Below, piece by piece: positions 1 through 8,153 of a DNA stretch of 38,366 nt. The stretch comes from a virus. The translations under genes were made by a program, and so were the position numbers. Every line of letters starts with the position of its first letter. Positions within the stretch are counted from its first letter, which is position 1. Where the stretch lies: positions 1 to 38,366 of IMG/VR virus record IMGVR_UViG_3300044641_004545. One strand, 5' to 3'. Under the pieces are notes generated by a model. It had not been told where the DNA came from, did not search any database, and saw only the letters and a program-made list of their open reading frames with translations.

Positions 1-208
1 CAGCGGCACGAAAGAAATCGGCTGGCAAGGTGACAGGGTCGTAGCGGTGATTTCATTCAACACTCCTTACGCCGCATATCAGCATGAGGGCATCGGGTTC
101 CGCCACCCCCGGGGCGGGAAGGCAAAGTATCTGGAAGACCCGCTCAAGGCAGCTGCGCCTACTATGCGGCAGCGGCTGAACGACGCTTACCGAAAGGCGC
201 TGGGCTAG
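1..208 (+). CDS. Head-tail connector / tail completion protein (HK97 gp10-like), 3' part
   Basis: This is the C-terminal part of the gene that starts at 38109. The frame is continuous across the 127-base end overlap: base 2 begins a codon and TAG at 206-208 ends the gene. It encodes the TPYAAYQHEG and GGKAKYLEDPL segments followed by a short basic helical tail. The stop overlaps the GTG start of the next gene by one base (TAGTG), a coupling used many times in this genome. It is likely a joint protein between the capsid connector and the tail terminator. Confidence 0.7.
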   Translation, partial: SGTKEIGWQGDRVVAVISFNTPYAAYQHEGIGFRHPRGGKAKYLEDPLKAAAPTMRQRLNDAYRKALG

Positions 209-651
209 TGCCCACCCTGCTGATAGACGCGGTGCGTGACTACCTGATTGCGCAGGGCGTGGTCCGGGATCCCCGGGTGGCCGGAAACCTGGCTCCGTGC
301 TGGCGCAGCCCACGGCACGGAGTGCCTGCCCCGGGTGAGGGCGAGGGGACAGAGGTGGGCGCTAACGCAGTGGTGGGCCTGTTCCCCACCACTGGAATAG
401 CCCGGGACCCTTACGATGCCAGCGTGCTGCGCACGGATGGGCTGGACGTTCGGATACGCAGCAGGACCGCCCCAGCTGCCATCGAGCTCGATGATGCCAT
501 TAGGGCCAAGCTGGTGGACAAGCGTGCCCTCACACTGGTGGCAGGGTTTCAGGTGGTCGAGATTCGTCTTGAGCGCCCCCTGGGCCTAATCGTTGCGGAC
601 GATCAGGGGTTCGACTTCGTTGCTGGCTACCTCATCGAACGCACCGCCTAG
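208..651 (+). CDS. Putative tail terminator / minor tail completion protein
   Basis: A 147-residue protein starting at GTG 208, coupled to the upstream gene through TAGTG. Size, a long N-terminal helix (LLIDAVRDYL), the central LRTDGLDVRIRSR strand and the position between an HK97 gp10-like gene and the major tail protein all match tail terminator proteins of siphophages. These form the ring that stops tail-tube growth and binds the head. No catalytic motif is expected or seen. Sequence similarity alone is weak, so the call rests mainly on gene order. Confidence 0.55.
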   Translation: MPTLLIDAVRDYLIAQGVVRDPRVAGNLAPCWRSPRHGVPAPGEGEGTEVGANAVVGLFPTTGIARDPYDASVLRTDGLDVRIRSRTAPAAIELDDAIRAKLVDKRALTLVAGFQVVEIRLERPLGLIVADDQGFDFVAGYLIERTA

Positions 652-715
652 TCCCCTGCTATCTTGACTCCGTCGCCACGGGGCGGCCTACTGAAATCAA
701 TCCCACGGGGGAACG

Positions 716-946
716 ATGCCTGAAACGAAAGTGACCTACCAGCTGGCCAGCGAGTTTGACGCCAAGACCTTCGGCGGCTCCTTCGCCCTGCGCGATGGCA
801 GCACCTACGACGTAGCTAAGGCGCTCAAGGATGGCGGCGGCAAGATCGTCACCGACGATGAGCATCTGATCACGGCGCTCGACATCTACCACGGAGTCCA
901 GCGTGCCGGTTCCTCCCCCGCCCCGAAGAAAGATGAGGATGCCTGA
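716..946 (+). CDS. Hypothetical small protein before the major tail protein
   Basis: A 76-residue protein with no family I can name. It has one predicted helix (residues 30-45), a middle rich in Gly and charged residues, and a Pro/Lys/Asp-rich C-terminus. ATG 716 follows a G-rich ribosome site (CGGGGGAAC). Its TGA overlaps the ATG of the major tail protein (TGATG), so the two are probably translated together. Small proteins in this slot are common in actinophages and may be tail-tube accessory proteins. That role is inferred from position only. Confidence 0.6.
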   Translation: MPETKVTYQLASEFDAKTFGGSFALRDGSTYDVAKALKDGGGKIVTDDEHLITALDIYHGVQRAGSSPAPKKDEDA

Positions 947-1986
947 TGGCTGTCGTTGAATCGAACATCTACGCGCTCTGGGTCGCCAAGCAGAGCGCCA
1001 AAGGCACCGCCGCCACCACTGCCACGAAGCGGCTCCAGCAGGTCAGCGGTGACATCAACACTGCCCGGGAAGACGGCTCCGAGAACTTCTCAGACCTTGA
1101 TCGCTTCGGGGATGCCGTGGACTTCATCAACACGATTCAGGGCACCGGCTCCCCGGTGATCCACGCCCAGCCAAATGCCACGGCTTACCTCTGTTGGCTC
1201 TTTTTCGGCGGCGAGACCTTCACGGCAGCTGGTGGCAGCACGGCACCAAAGTTCGTGTTCACGCCGCAGGCGAACACCGGGTTCTGGACTACCTGGTGGA
1301 AGCGTGTTGGCCTCAACGAGATCGTGCGCCAGAAGTTCAACGACGCCAAGATCAGCAGCCTGCGCATCGAAGGAAGCACCGCGAACAAGGTTGTCAAAGT
1401 TACCCCGTCGGTTGTCTCGCTCGATCCGGGCGAGAAGTTCAACTCTGACCCGGCGGTATCGCTGGAAGCTGCCAAGCCCTTCCTCTACACCGACGCGGTG
1501 GGCACCTTCACGATTGACGGCACCGTATTCGAAGCTCAGACCCAGTTCTCCGTGACCTGTGAGGCAGGGCTGGCACCGTTCCAAGGTGACAGCGTGAAGT
1601 ATCAGGACATGGTGGCTGGCAACGCCCAGATCACGATGGAAGGGCCGACCATCCTCCTCGACACCGAGGGGCTGGCCCAATACAACTCAATCATTTACGG
1701 CACCAGCAGCCCGAGCAACGGAGCGAAGCCCCGCACGGACCGCCCAGTGGTCGGCTCCTTCTCGGCCGAGTTCAGCAGGGGTAGCGGCGCAAGCCGTGAA
1801 AGCCTCAAGGTCGAGCTGCCCGGCGTGAAGTGGAGTCCGGACCTGGCTGTGGAGCCGAACCCGGACGGTGGCGCGATCGAGCTGGCCCTGAATGGTGAAA
1901 TGCGGAAGGTCAGCGGTAGCCCGGCAATCCGGGTGACGGTCGAGACCGGCGGCACTGGTGGAGACACCGCTGCTCACACCGCCTAA
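946..1986 (+). CDS. Major tail (tube) protein
   Basis: A 346-residue protein, mostly beta-strand and rich in Thr, Ser and Gly, consistent with a siphophage tail-tube subunit. The N-terminal segment (VAKQSAKGTAA, then TTATKRLQQVSGD) and a C-terminal Ig-like stretch ending in Gly/Thr-rich sequence are typical of actinophage major tail proteins. It lies directly upstream of the frameshifted tail chaperone and tape measure, the standard order. It is longer than a minimal tube protein (about 200 residues), so an added C-terminal surface domain is likely. Start ATG 946 overlaps the upstream stop. Confidence 0.75.
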   Translation: MAVVESNIYALWVAKQSAKGTAATTATKRLQQVSGDINTAREDGSENFSDLDRFGDAVDFINTIQGTGSPVIHAQPNATAYLCWLFFGGETFTAAGGSTAPKFVFTPQANTGFWTTWWKRVGLNEIVRQKFNDAKISSLRIEGSTANKVVKVTPSVVSLDPGEKFNSDPAVSLEAAKPFLYTDAVGTFTIDGTVFEAQTQFSVTCEAGLAPFQGDSVKYQDMVAGNAQITMEGPTILLDTEGLAQYNSIIYGTSSPSNGAKPRTDRPVVGSFSAEFSRGSGASRESLKVELPGVKWSPDLAVEPNPDGGAIELALNGEMRKVSGSPAIRVTVETGGTGGDTAAHTA

Positions 1987-2000
1987 CGAAGGAGGGACCT

Positions 2001-2735
2001 ATGACAGAGCTGCGGGTGGGCGACCGAACGGTAGCCCTTCCTGAACTCAACGGCTTCAAGGCAGTGCGTGCCGCACGCCTCGTCGCTGAGGTAATGACCT
2101 GCGCCCCGCAGGTGAACGACAAGCTGCGCGAGCTGCGGCAGGACTACGGGGACGCTAACGCCCTCGTCGTTACCCCTGCCCTGGCGAAGCTGCCGCGGTT
2201 CCAGCGGACCATCGTGGATGAGGATGGCAACGAGCGTGAGGTGCCCATCTTCACGCCGGCCGACTTTGAGGCAGCTGGGGGCGAGATACGTATTCCGCAG
2301 GACCCGCCGATGGCAGAGCAGATCGTGGCCATTTTCCCGGTGGTATGGACGGCAGCCGAGCAGCAGGTAATCGAGCTGCTGGCCCTGCTCATTAGCCCGA
2401 ACTCAGAGTTGGCCGACGCGGACGAGGATGGCAGCGTGGATGACTACCTCACGAAGTCCGCACGCCGCCTGCTTCACGCCGCAACACTGGACCAGCTGGT
2501 AGAGCTGGCGGTGGCCAGCATCGAGCAGGTAGTGAACGCTCTCACGAAGGACGGGGGCAACGCCTTGGAACGAGCGATGGGGGCGATGACCGGGAGCGCC
2601 CCCAAGAGCGCGAACCGGACGGAGCCGTCTACGCAGGAATCATCGACCGACTCAGCCGAGCCTACGGATGGAGCAGACGAGACTGCCTCCACCGAACGCC
2701 TTGGACAGAAGTCAGAGAACTCGTTGAGCGGATAG
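2001..2735 (+). CDS. Tail assembly chaperone (G-type, unshifted product)
   Basis: A 244-residue, largely helical protein behind a very strong ribosome site (AAGGAGGG, 1989-1996). It lies between the major tail protein and the tape measure, where siphophages encode the two tail assembly chaperones. These bind the tape measure during tube assembly and are not in the virion. The last 60 residues are low-complexity (Ser, Thr, Glu). That is because the real extended product leaves this frame upstream: the -1 frame carries well-formed protein where this frame becomes disordered. The zero-frame stop is TAG at 2733-2735. Confidence 0.8.
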   Translation: MTELRVGDRTVALPELNGFKAVRAARLVAEVMTCAPQVNDKLRELRQDYGDANALVVTPALAKLPRFQRTIVDEDGNEREVPIFTPADFEAAGGEIRIPQDPPMAEQIVAIFPVVWTAAEQQVIELLALLISPNSELADADEDGSVDDYLTKSARRLLHAATLDQLVELAVASIEQVVNALTKDGGNALERAMGAMTGSAPKSANRTEPSTQESSTDSAEPTDGADETASTERLGQKSENSLSG

Positions 2736-2908
2736 GGGACTGGGATGAGGCCGAAGCCAGCTACCGTCGAGCGGTGCTTCGGGGACTCGGTTACGAGGTG
2801 CCGGAACCGGGGGAGGCGGCGCAGCAGACTGATGGCCCGGGGAACTCAGCCTGGCAGCGTGCGCAGGAGCTGGCTATGCGGCGAGACGCAGAGCGTCGAA
2901 GGAACTAG
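2552..2908 (+). CDS. Tail assembly chaperone extension made by -1 frameshift (GT-type product)
   Basis: The -1 frame relative to the chaperone gene is open from well upstream to TAG 2906-2908. It reads as a typical T-type extension, with the phrases IIDRLSRAYGWSRRDCL, TEVRELVERIGDWDEAEA and AWQRAQELAMRRDAE. There is no usable start of its own, so a programmed -1 slip is expected, giving a product of about 302 residues. The best slip site is C-GGG-GGC at 2552-2558 (zero-frame codons GGG GGC). A CCCCC run at 2599-2603 is a second candidate. The coordinates run from the first candidate slip site to the shifted stop. The tape measure GTG follows three bases later. Confidence 0.7.
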   Translation, partial: RGQRLGTSDGGDDRERPQEREPDGAVYAGIIDRLSRAYGWSRRDCLHRTPWTEVRELVERIGDWDEAEASYRRAVLRGLGYEVPEPGEAAQQTDGPGNSAWQRAQELAMRRDAERRRN

Positions 2909-2911
2909 CTA

Positions 2912-5860
2912 GTGGACGTCGGGCGCATAGAAGCAACCCTCAGCGCGAGGTTCGACAGCGATCCCTTTGAGCGGTATGACCGGGCGCTGCGAGATGCGCA
3001 TCAGGAGTCCACTCGCCCAGTAGAGGCAACCCTGCGGGGTGACTACGACGCGGGTGGATTCTCAAAGTTCGACCGGGAGTTGAATCAGGCCCAGTCAGCA
3101 GCACGCCGGGGCGCTACCGCGAAGCTGGATGCCCGGGCCAACACGACGCAGATGGACCGCTACAAGAGGTCGCTGTCTGACGTGGACGGCACCACCCGGC
3201 GCACCAGCACCAGCACGGCGGGGCTAAAGAGCAGCTTCACCGGGCTGGCAGCTAATGCCCGGATGCTCGCCGGTGGCGCAGCCATCGCAGGCGTAGCCCT
3301 GTCGGCCCGGCAGATGTATCTAGAAATGAGTGAGGCCGAGGCGGTAGGGGCGCAGCTGGACGCAGTGCTGCGCAGCACCGGGGGCGCAGCTGGGGTCACA
3401 GCTAGGCAGGTCGAGGCGTTGTCACTGGCGGTCGGCAATAAGGCGGCGCTGGATGACGAGGCGGTAATGAGCGGCGCGAACCTGCTGCTGACCTTCACAA
3501 AGATCCGCAACGAAGCGGGCAAGGGGAACGCGATCTTTGACAAGGCGGTCAAGATCACTGCGGACGTGAGCAGGAGCTTCGGCAAGGACCTGAACTCGAG
3601 CGCAATCATGGTCGGTAAGGCACTGAATGACCCCATCGCAGGCATGACCGCCCTTAGCCGAGTGGGAGTCCAGTTCACGGACCAGCAAAAGGATCAGATT
3701 ACGGCGCTCATGGAATCCGGTGACCAGCTGGGGGCGCAGAAGGTGATCCTCAAGGAGCTGGAAACGCAGGTCGGCGGCAGCGCCGAAGCCTATGGAAAGA
3801 CCCTGCCTGGTGCCGTGGACCGGGCACGTAACGCCTTCAACAATCTGATGGAGAACCTGGGCGGCAAGCTGTCCCCAGCTGTGAACGCCGTGGCGAACGT
3901 CCTAACGGACGTATTCTCTGGCAAGGCATTTCAGGGGGGCGGCACCCTTGACCGGATCTACTCACCGCTAATCGACGGGGCGAAGCAACTCTGGACAGCC
4001 ATCGAGCCCGTATTCGGCCAGCTAAAAGATGCGTTCAATGACGTGTTCGGCGGCAAGGGTGGGAGACAATACGTTCAAGACCTGCGTGGCATTACGAAGG
4101 CAATCAGTGCCGTCATGGGCGTGATGGCCAGCGTGGTCCGCCGGGCGGTGCCCGGCATCGTTCAAGCGTTCCGGGGCATCCTGCTGGTGGTGCGAGGCGT
4201 TGTCCGAATCGTAGGAGGCATCCTGCGGGGAGACTGGGGTCGTGCGTGGGACGGAGCGAAAGATGTCGTCAGCGGCGCTCTCCTCGCCATCTGGGGGGCA
4301 GTCCGTGCCGCTACTGCCCCGCTAAGGGAGGGGCTGGCACGCCTGTTCCGCCCGATAGCGGCACTGTTCCGCAGTGCGTGGAATACCGCTAAGGCGGCAG
4401 TGAGCAGCGGCGTGCGCAGCGTAATCAGCGTGATCCGTGGTGCCGTTAGCGGTGCCAAGAGTGCGGCTACTGCCGTGGGCCGAGGCGTGGTCACAGCCTT
4501 CCGGGTTGTCCGTGACGTGCCGAAGCTGGTGCGGGACGCAGTGGGGGACGCGATTTCCGCCGTGCGTGGGCTGGTGGGCGCAGCTGCCTCCGCGGGTGCC
4601 AGCGTCGGTCGAGCCGTAATCTCAGGGATCGGGAGCGGCCTGTCCGCAGCTGGAAGCTTTATCGCCAACATCGGCAGCCAGATTGCCAGCTGGATCAACG
4701 CATCTACGCCCTTCGGTGACACCATCAAGATTGGCCCGGTGAGCGTGGCCCTGCCTGCCCTGGCGAAGGGCGGCAAGGTCGGGCCGAGTATGCGTGGCGC
4801 ACAGATGTTCATAGCTGGAGAGGGTGGAAAAGATGAGTGGGTGATTAGCCAAGAGGGCGACCGTGGCAAGAACATCGGCTGGGCGGTCGAGGCACTGCGC
4901 ACCCTTACCGGGCGCGACGTGGCTTTCTTCAAGGGCGGCGGCAAGCCCGGCGGTGACAAGTCAGTAAGGCGTTCCGTGGGCAAGCTTCAGAGGGTGGCCG
5001 GCAAGAGCTGGGGCACCTACGTCCAGCGGTCACTCACGAACATCCAGCGGCTCGACCGAGGTTATGGCCAGCTGGACCGGCAGCTCAACTTTACGGAGGA
5101 GGAGTTCCTGATTACCGGGGACGATGGCAGCGTGACCATAGATCAGGCAGCGGTGAACCGCAGGCTGGAGGAGCTGGGCAAGCTGCGGAGCGCACGGCAG
5201 CGAATATTCAACGCAGTGCTAGACCTCATCAGGTGGATTCGGCGCACGCAGCTGCCGCTTCGCAAGGCAATCGCGGCGCTGGACAGGGCAGGTCGTGGCA
5301 AGGGTAAGCGGGGGGCCAAGCGCCGTCAGAAGTATCGTGAGCAGGCCCGCAGCTACCGGCAGGGCTTCTATGACATGGCCGACGCACTGCCGGACCTAAT
5401 GCTGGACCTAGAGGACAACCGGCTGGACCTTGAGGAGCTGGATAACGAGCGCTCCGCACTTGACCCGACAGTGCTGGCTGGCCAGACCCGCCCGGGTGAC
5501 GGCACCGGGTCGAGCCCCGAGGGCGTGGCCGAGCTGGCTGCGCAGCAGGTAGCCGAGCTGCTGGGCAACCGGAGTGACCTGTTCAGCGGCTTCGGCAGCA
5601 ACTTCCTGAGCCGGGGCACGGCACGCACCGGCCTTACGGATATGGCCGGGCTGCGTTACTTCGGCGGTGGGCAGGTAAGCGGTGGCGGCGTGCTGGCAGG
5701 CGCAGGCGGCGGCAGCTACGGCGGCACGGTGCCCCTCGATACACCGGGAGCCACCACCGCCGGGGGCGTTACGATCACGAACAACTATGCCGCCCCGCCC
5801 GAAGACCCTCATACCTGGTCCCAGTCACTCGCCTGGGAGCTGCGGACGGCAGTGAGCTAG
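2912..5860 (+). CDS. Tape measure protein
   Basis: The longest gene in the window (982 residues), starting at GTG 2912 just after the frameshifted chaperone. It sets tail length and is ejected with DNA. The N-terminal half is helical and rich in Ala, Arg and Asp. Residues of roughly 390-590 hold several hydrophobic, Ala/Gly/Val-rich segments that could insert in a membrane (for example MGVMASVVRRAVPG and ILLVVRGVVRIVGG). The C-terminus is Gly-rich. By the usual 0.15 nm per residue, the tail would be about 145 nm long (inference). No muralytic domain was seen. Confidence 0.9.
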   Translation: MDVGRIEATLSARFDSDPFERYDRALRDAHQESTRPVEATLRGDYDAGGFSKFDRELNQAQSAARRGATAKLDARANTTQMDRYKRSLSDVDGTTRRTSTSTAGLKSSFTGLAANARMLAGGAAIAGVALSARQMYLEMSEAEAVGAQLDAVLRSTGGAAGVTARQVEALSLAVGNKAALDDEAVMSGANLLLTFTKIRNEAGKGNAIFDKAVKITADVSRSFGKDLNSSAIMVGKALNDPIAGMTALSRVGVQFTDQQKDQITALMESGDQLGAQKVILKELETQVGGSAEAYGKTLPGAVDRARNAFNNLMENLGGKLSPAVNAVANVLTDVFSGKAFQGGGTLDRIYSPLIDGAKQLWTAIEPVFGQLKDAFNDVFGGKGGRQYVQDLRGITKAISAVMGVMASVVRRAVPGIVQAFRGILLVVRGVVRIVGGILRGDWGRAWDGAKDVVSGALLAIWGAVRAATAPLREGLARLFRPIAALFRSAWNTAKAAVSSGVRSVISVIRGAVSGAKSAATAVGRGVVTAFRVVRDVPKLVRDAVGDAISAVRGLVGAAASAGASVGRAVISGIGSGLSAAGSFIANIGSQIASWINASTPFGDTIKIGPVSVALPALAKGGKVGPSMRGAQMFIAGEGGKDEWVISQEGDRGKNIGWAVEALRTLTGRDVAFFKGGGKPGGDKSVRRSVGKLQRVAGKSWGTYVQRSLTNIQRLDRGYGQLDRQLNFTEEEFLITGDDGSVTIDQAAVNRRLEELGKLRSARQRIFNAVLDLIRWIRRTQLPLRKAIAALDRAGRGKGKRGAKRRQKYREQARSYRQGFYDMADALPDLMLDLEDNRLDLEELDNERSALDPTVLAGQTRPGDGTGSSPEGVAELAAQQVAELLGNRSDLFSGFGSNFLSRGTARTGLTDMAGLRYFGGGQVSGGGVLAGAGGGSYGGTVPLDTPGATTAGGVTITNNYAAPPEDPHTWSQSLAWELRTAVS

Positions 5861-7009
5861 ATGGCACGCATCGAGATACCGACAGTCGTTCTGGACCCTG
5901 CCACTGGGCAGGCGGTGGCTGGTGCCAGCGTGGAGGTTCGGGACCGGAATACCGGCACCCTGGCGAGCGTCTACATCGCAGAAACCGGCAGCACGACCGT
6001 GACGAACCCCCGGACCACGGACAGCTACGGACGGGTGAACGGCTGGCTGGACCGTGGCAGCTACCAGCTGGAAATCAGTGGCACCGGGCTGGTGGCTTAC
6101 ACCGAGTATCTGGACGCTGCCCCCAGTAGCGCCGGAAGCGTGGACACTAGCTGGCTGGCCGATGGTGCTGTAACCGAAGCCAAGATTGACAGCGGGCTGG
6201 TGGGCGTGCGCCTGCTGGACGAGCAGACCTTCAACACCAGCACGACCTACACTCCGCCCACTGGGGCGAAGTTCTACGTGGTCGAGGCGCAGGCTGCCGG
6301 TGGTGGCGGTGGCGCAGGGCGGCGCAACGCTTCTGCCGGAAATGGCTACGGCGGGGGCGGCGGGGCAGGTGGCGCTCTCAGCCGCCACGTAATCACCGTC
6401 GCGGAAGCCCCTGGCGCACTAACTGTGACCGTGGGCGCTGGTGGCACCGGGGCTACGGGGCGCAGCACGACCGGGGACGGGTCGAACGCATCAAACGGCG
6501 GGACCAGTAGGTTCGGGCCGCTGTATTTCATCGGTGGGCGTGGTGGCGCTGGTGGCACGGTTTCCGCTGGCGCTGGTGGCCCTGCTACTGGCTGGCACCA
6601 GTTCCAGCCAGCCACCGGCACGGGCGGAGCTAGTGACCTCGGCAACGCCCCAGCTGGCACCCGGGGAATAGGAGCAGCTGGCGGGGGAGGCGGTGGGGGT
6701 GGCACCACCAGCAGCGTGACCGGACTGGGCGGCAACGGCGGCAGTCGGGTGGACTCAGACATCATGGTGTATTCATGGACTGCGGAACTGGCCACCGGGG
6801 GCGGCACGCTGGCTGGAAACTCGGCTACGTCAGCCGGGGCTGGCGGCAGTGGCGGCAGTGCCAGCGGCAACGCCTTCGCTCTAAGCGTGAACGGCGGCAA
6901 CGGCTTGACCGGTGGCGGCGGTGGAGGCGGCGGCGTGGGCACGGGAGCCACCAGCGGCAACGGTGGAAACGGCGGGAACGCGCAGATTAGGCTCTGGGTC
7001 TATGGCTGA
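5861..7009 (+). CDS. Gly-rich tail tip protein, copy 1 (possible receptor-binding protein)
   Basis: A 382-residue protein. Residues 1-95 form a beta-rich domain (TVVLDPATGQAVAGASVEVRD) like the Ig/carboxypeptidase-regulatory modules that anchor phage fibres. Residues from about 120 to the end are extremely Gly-rich, with repeated GGGGGAGG blocks, NGGTSRFGPLYFIGG and a terminal RLWVYG. The Gly-rich part is clearly related to the protein at 35123-36034. Gly-rich adhesins of this kind (T-even gp38 is an analogy, not a shown homologue) use stacked poly-Gly strands to carry exposed host-binding loops. Its end overlaps the next small gene by 8 bases. Confidence 0.65.
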   Translation: MARIEIPTVVLDPATGQAVAGASVEVRDRNTGTLASVYIAETGSTTVTNPRTTDSYGRVNGWLDRGSYQLEISGTGLVAYTEYLDAAPSSAGSVDTSWLADGAVTEAKIDSGLVGVRLLDEQTFNTSTTYTPPTGAKFYVVEAQAAGGGGGAGRRNASAGNGYGGGGGAGGALSRHVITVAEAPGALTVTVGAGGTGATGRSTTGDGSNASNGGTSRFGPLYFIGGRGGAGGTVSAGAGGPATGWHQFQPATGTGGASDLGNAPAGTRGIGAAGGGGGGGGTTSSVTGLGGNGGSRVDSDIMVYSWTAELATGGGTLAGNSATSAGAGGSGGSASGNAFALSVNGGNGLTGGGGGGGGVGTGATSGNGGNGGNAQIRLWVYG

Positions 7010-7226
7010 ACTATGGCTCGAATGTGACCCGCAGCGGCAGCTGGTCGTGAACGCGATTGTCTATTCACCTGGCGACGGATACCTGCCGCCGGACGGACTG
7101 GTGATTGTGCCCCGTGGGGACAGTGAAGCGTGGATCGGCTGGGGCTACGTGGACGGTGAGCTAGTGCCGCCCGATCAGGAGGGGCTGCTGGCACCACCGG
7201 ACGAGGAAACGCCGGAGGCCAGCTAG
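7002..7226 (+). CDS. Small partner of the Gly-rich tip protein, copy 1
   Basis: A 74-residue protein starting at ATG 7002 inside the end of the Gly-rich gene; the start was chosen because the second copy at 36027 has the same overlap. Conserved features shared with that copy are WLE, LVVNAIV, PRGDS-AW-GW and a final G-Y/F-x-PP. A small gene always following a tip gene suggests a dedicated assembly chaperone or cap, as Tfa-type proteins do for other fibres. That role is inference; I do not recognise the family. It is coupled to the next gene by TAGTG. Confidence 0.65.
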   Translation: MAELWLECDPQRQLVVNAIVYSPGDGYLPPDGLVIVPRGDSEAWIGWGYVDGELVPPDQEGLLAPPDEETPEAS

Positions 7227-8152
7227 TGCCATCTCAGATCACCACCGTGGCAGCTGGGGGCACCACCACCAGCCTGCCGATTGGCATGGAGGTGGGCATC
7301 CGTTACTCGCTCATCGGGCCGGACGGCACCCGTGCCAGCTTCAACGACACGAGTGATCGTGACTTCGTTGGCTACCTAGAGGAAGTGACAGGGCTCGACG
7401 GAGCGGAGGTCCGAGAGTCCAGTGAGAACATCGTTGAGGGGGACGGTGCCATCCATAGTGATTTCTTCTACGGGCGCAGGCCGGTCACTTTGTCTGGGCT
7501 GGTGGACCCATCAGTATTTGACAGCACCCGCAATGAAAAGGTGACTCGCCTGCTGCGTGCGTGTGATGCTATGCGAGCTGACGCGACCCTTAGCTGGCAG
7601 GCTACGGGCGGCGTGCCGGTCTACCTCAACGTGCGCAGGCAGAACCCGCCCCGCGTTACGGGTGGCCGGGTCAAGAACTTTCAGATTAGCCTGGTGGCGG
7701 CGGACCCCCGAATCTACTCAGAGCAGGTGTATTCAGCGACCGTGAACGCTGGCACCTATACCGGGGGCACCGGTCTTACTAGCCCGCTGATTAGCCCGCT
7801 CCAGAATAGCCTCGACGCAGCTGGCAGCATCGTGGTGAACAATCAGGGCAGCACCAGCAGCCCGGGCATCCTTACCATATTCGGGCCAATCACGAACCCC
7901 CGCATTATCAACGGCAGCACCGGCGAGCAGCTGGCCCTTACCTATACGCTCGCAGAAGGCGACAGCCTTGCCGTGGACGTAGGCTCACGCACCGTGACGC
8001 TCAACGGGTCCACGAACCGCTACTCGGCTCTGGACTTCCCGAACTCAATCTGGTGGGAGCTAGTGCCCGGGCCGAATGCCGTGCGGCTGGAGGGCAGCAG
8101 CTTCACGTCTGCCGCTTCACTGAGTATCGTATGGCGGCACGCTTGGAACTGA
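7226..8152 (+). CDS. Distal tail (Dit-like) minor tail protein
   Basis: A 308-residue protein starting at GTG 7226 (TAGTG overlap). The pattern IEV-type N-terminus, SDFFYGRRPVTLSGLV, a helix (KVTRLLRACDAM) and then RRQNPPRVTGG and FQISLVAADPRIYS is characteristic of Dit-like proteins, which form the hexameric hub under the tail tube. The C-terminal half is a beta-sandwich typical of the galectin-like domain of these proteins. Gene order (tape measure, tip genes, Dit, Tal) is slightly unusual because the Gly-rich pair lies between tape measure and Dit. Confidence 0.7.
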   Translation: MPSQITTVAAGGTTTSLPIGMEVGIRYSLIGPDGTRASFNDTSDRDFVGYLEEVTGLDGAEVRESSENIVEGDGAIHSDFFYGRRPVTLSGLVDPSVFDSTRNEKVTRLLRACDAMRADATLSWQATGGVPVYLNVRRQNPPRVTGGRVKNFQISLVAADPRIYSEQVYSATVNAGTYTGGTGLTSPLISPLQNSLDAAGSIVVNNQGSTSSPGILTIFGPITNPRIINGSTGEQLALTYTLAEGDSLAVDVGSRTVTLNGSTNRYSALDFPNSIWWELVPGPNAVRLEGSSFTSAASLSIVWRHAWN

Positions 8153-8153
8153 T

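Noticed and set aside
1-127. Terminal direct repeat as a phage DTR or att site
   Set aside because: It is exactly 127 bases, lies inside a continuous reading frame and equals a common assembly k-mer, so it is a circular-contig overlap.
664-692. Promoter with TTGACT before the major tail genes
   Set aside because: The -35 is good but no acceptable -10 lies at 16-19 bases; kept out of the feature list.
4162-4983. 273-aa minus-strand open frame under the tape measure
   Set aside because: Antisense of the Ala/Val-rich tape measure; Pro/Thr/Arg-rich with no motif.
6346-6960. 204-aa Pro-rich minus-strand frame and repeat array in the Gly-rich gene
   Set aside because: Simple complement of Gly codons. 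The GGC/GGT repeats are coding and have no CRISPR spacing.
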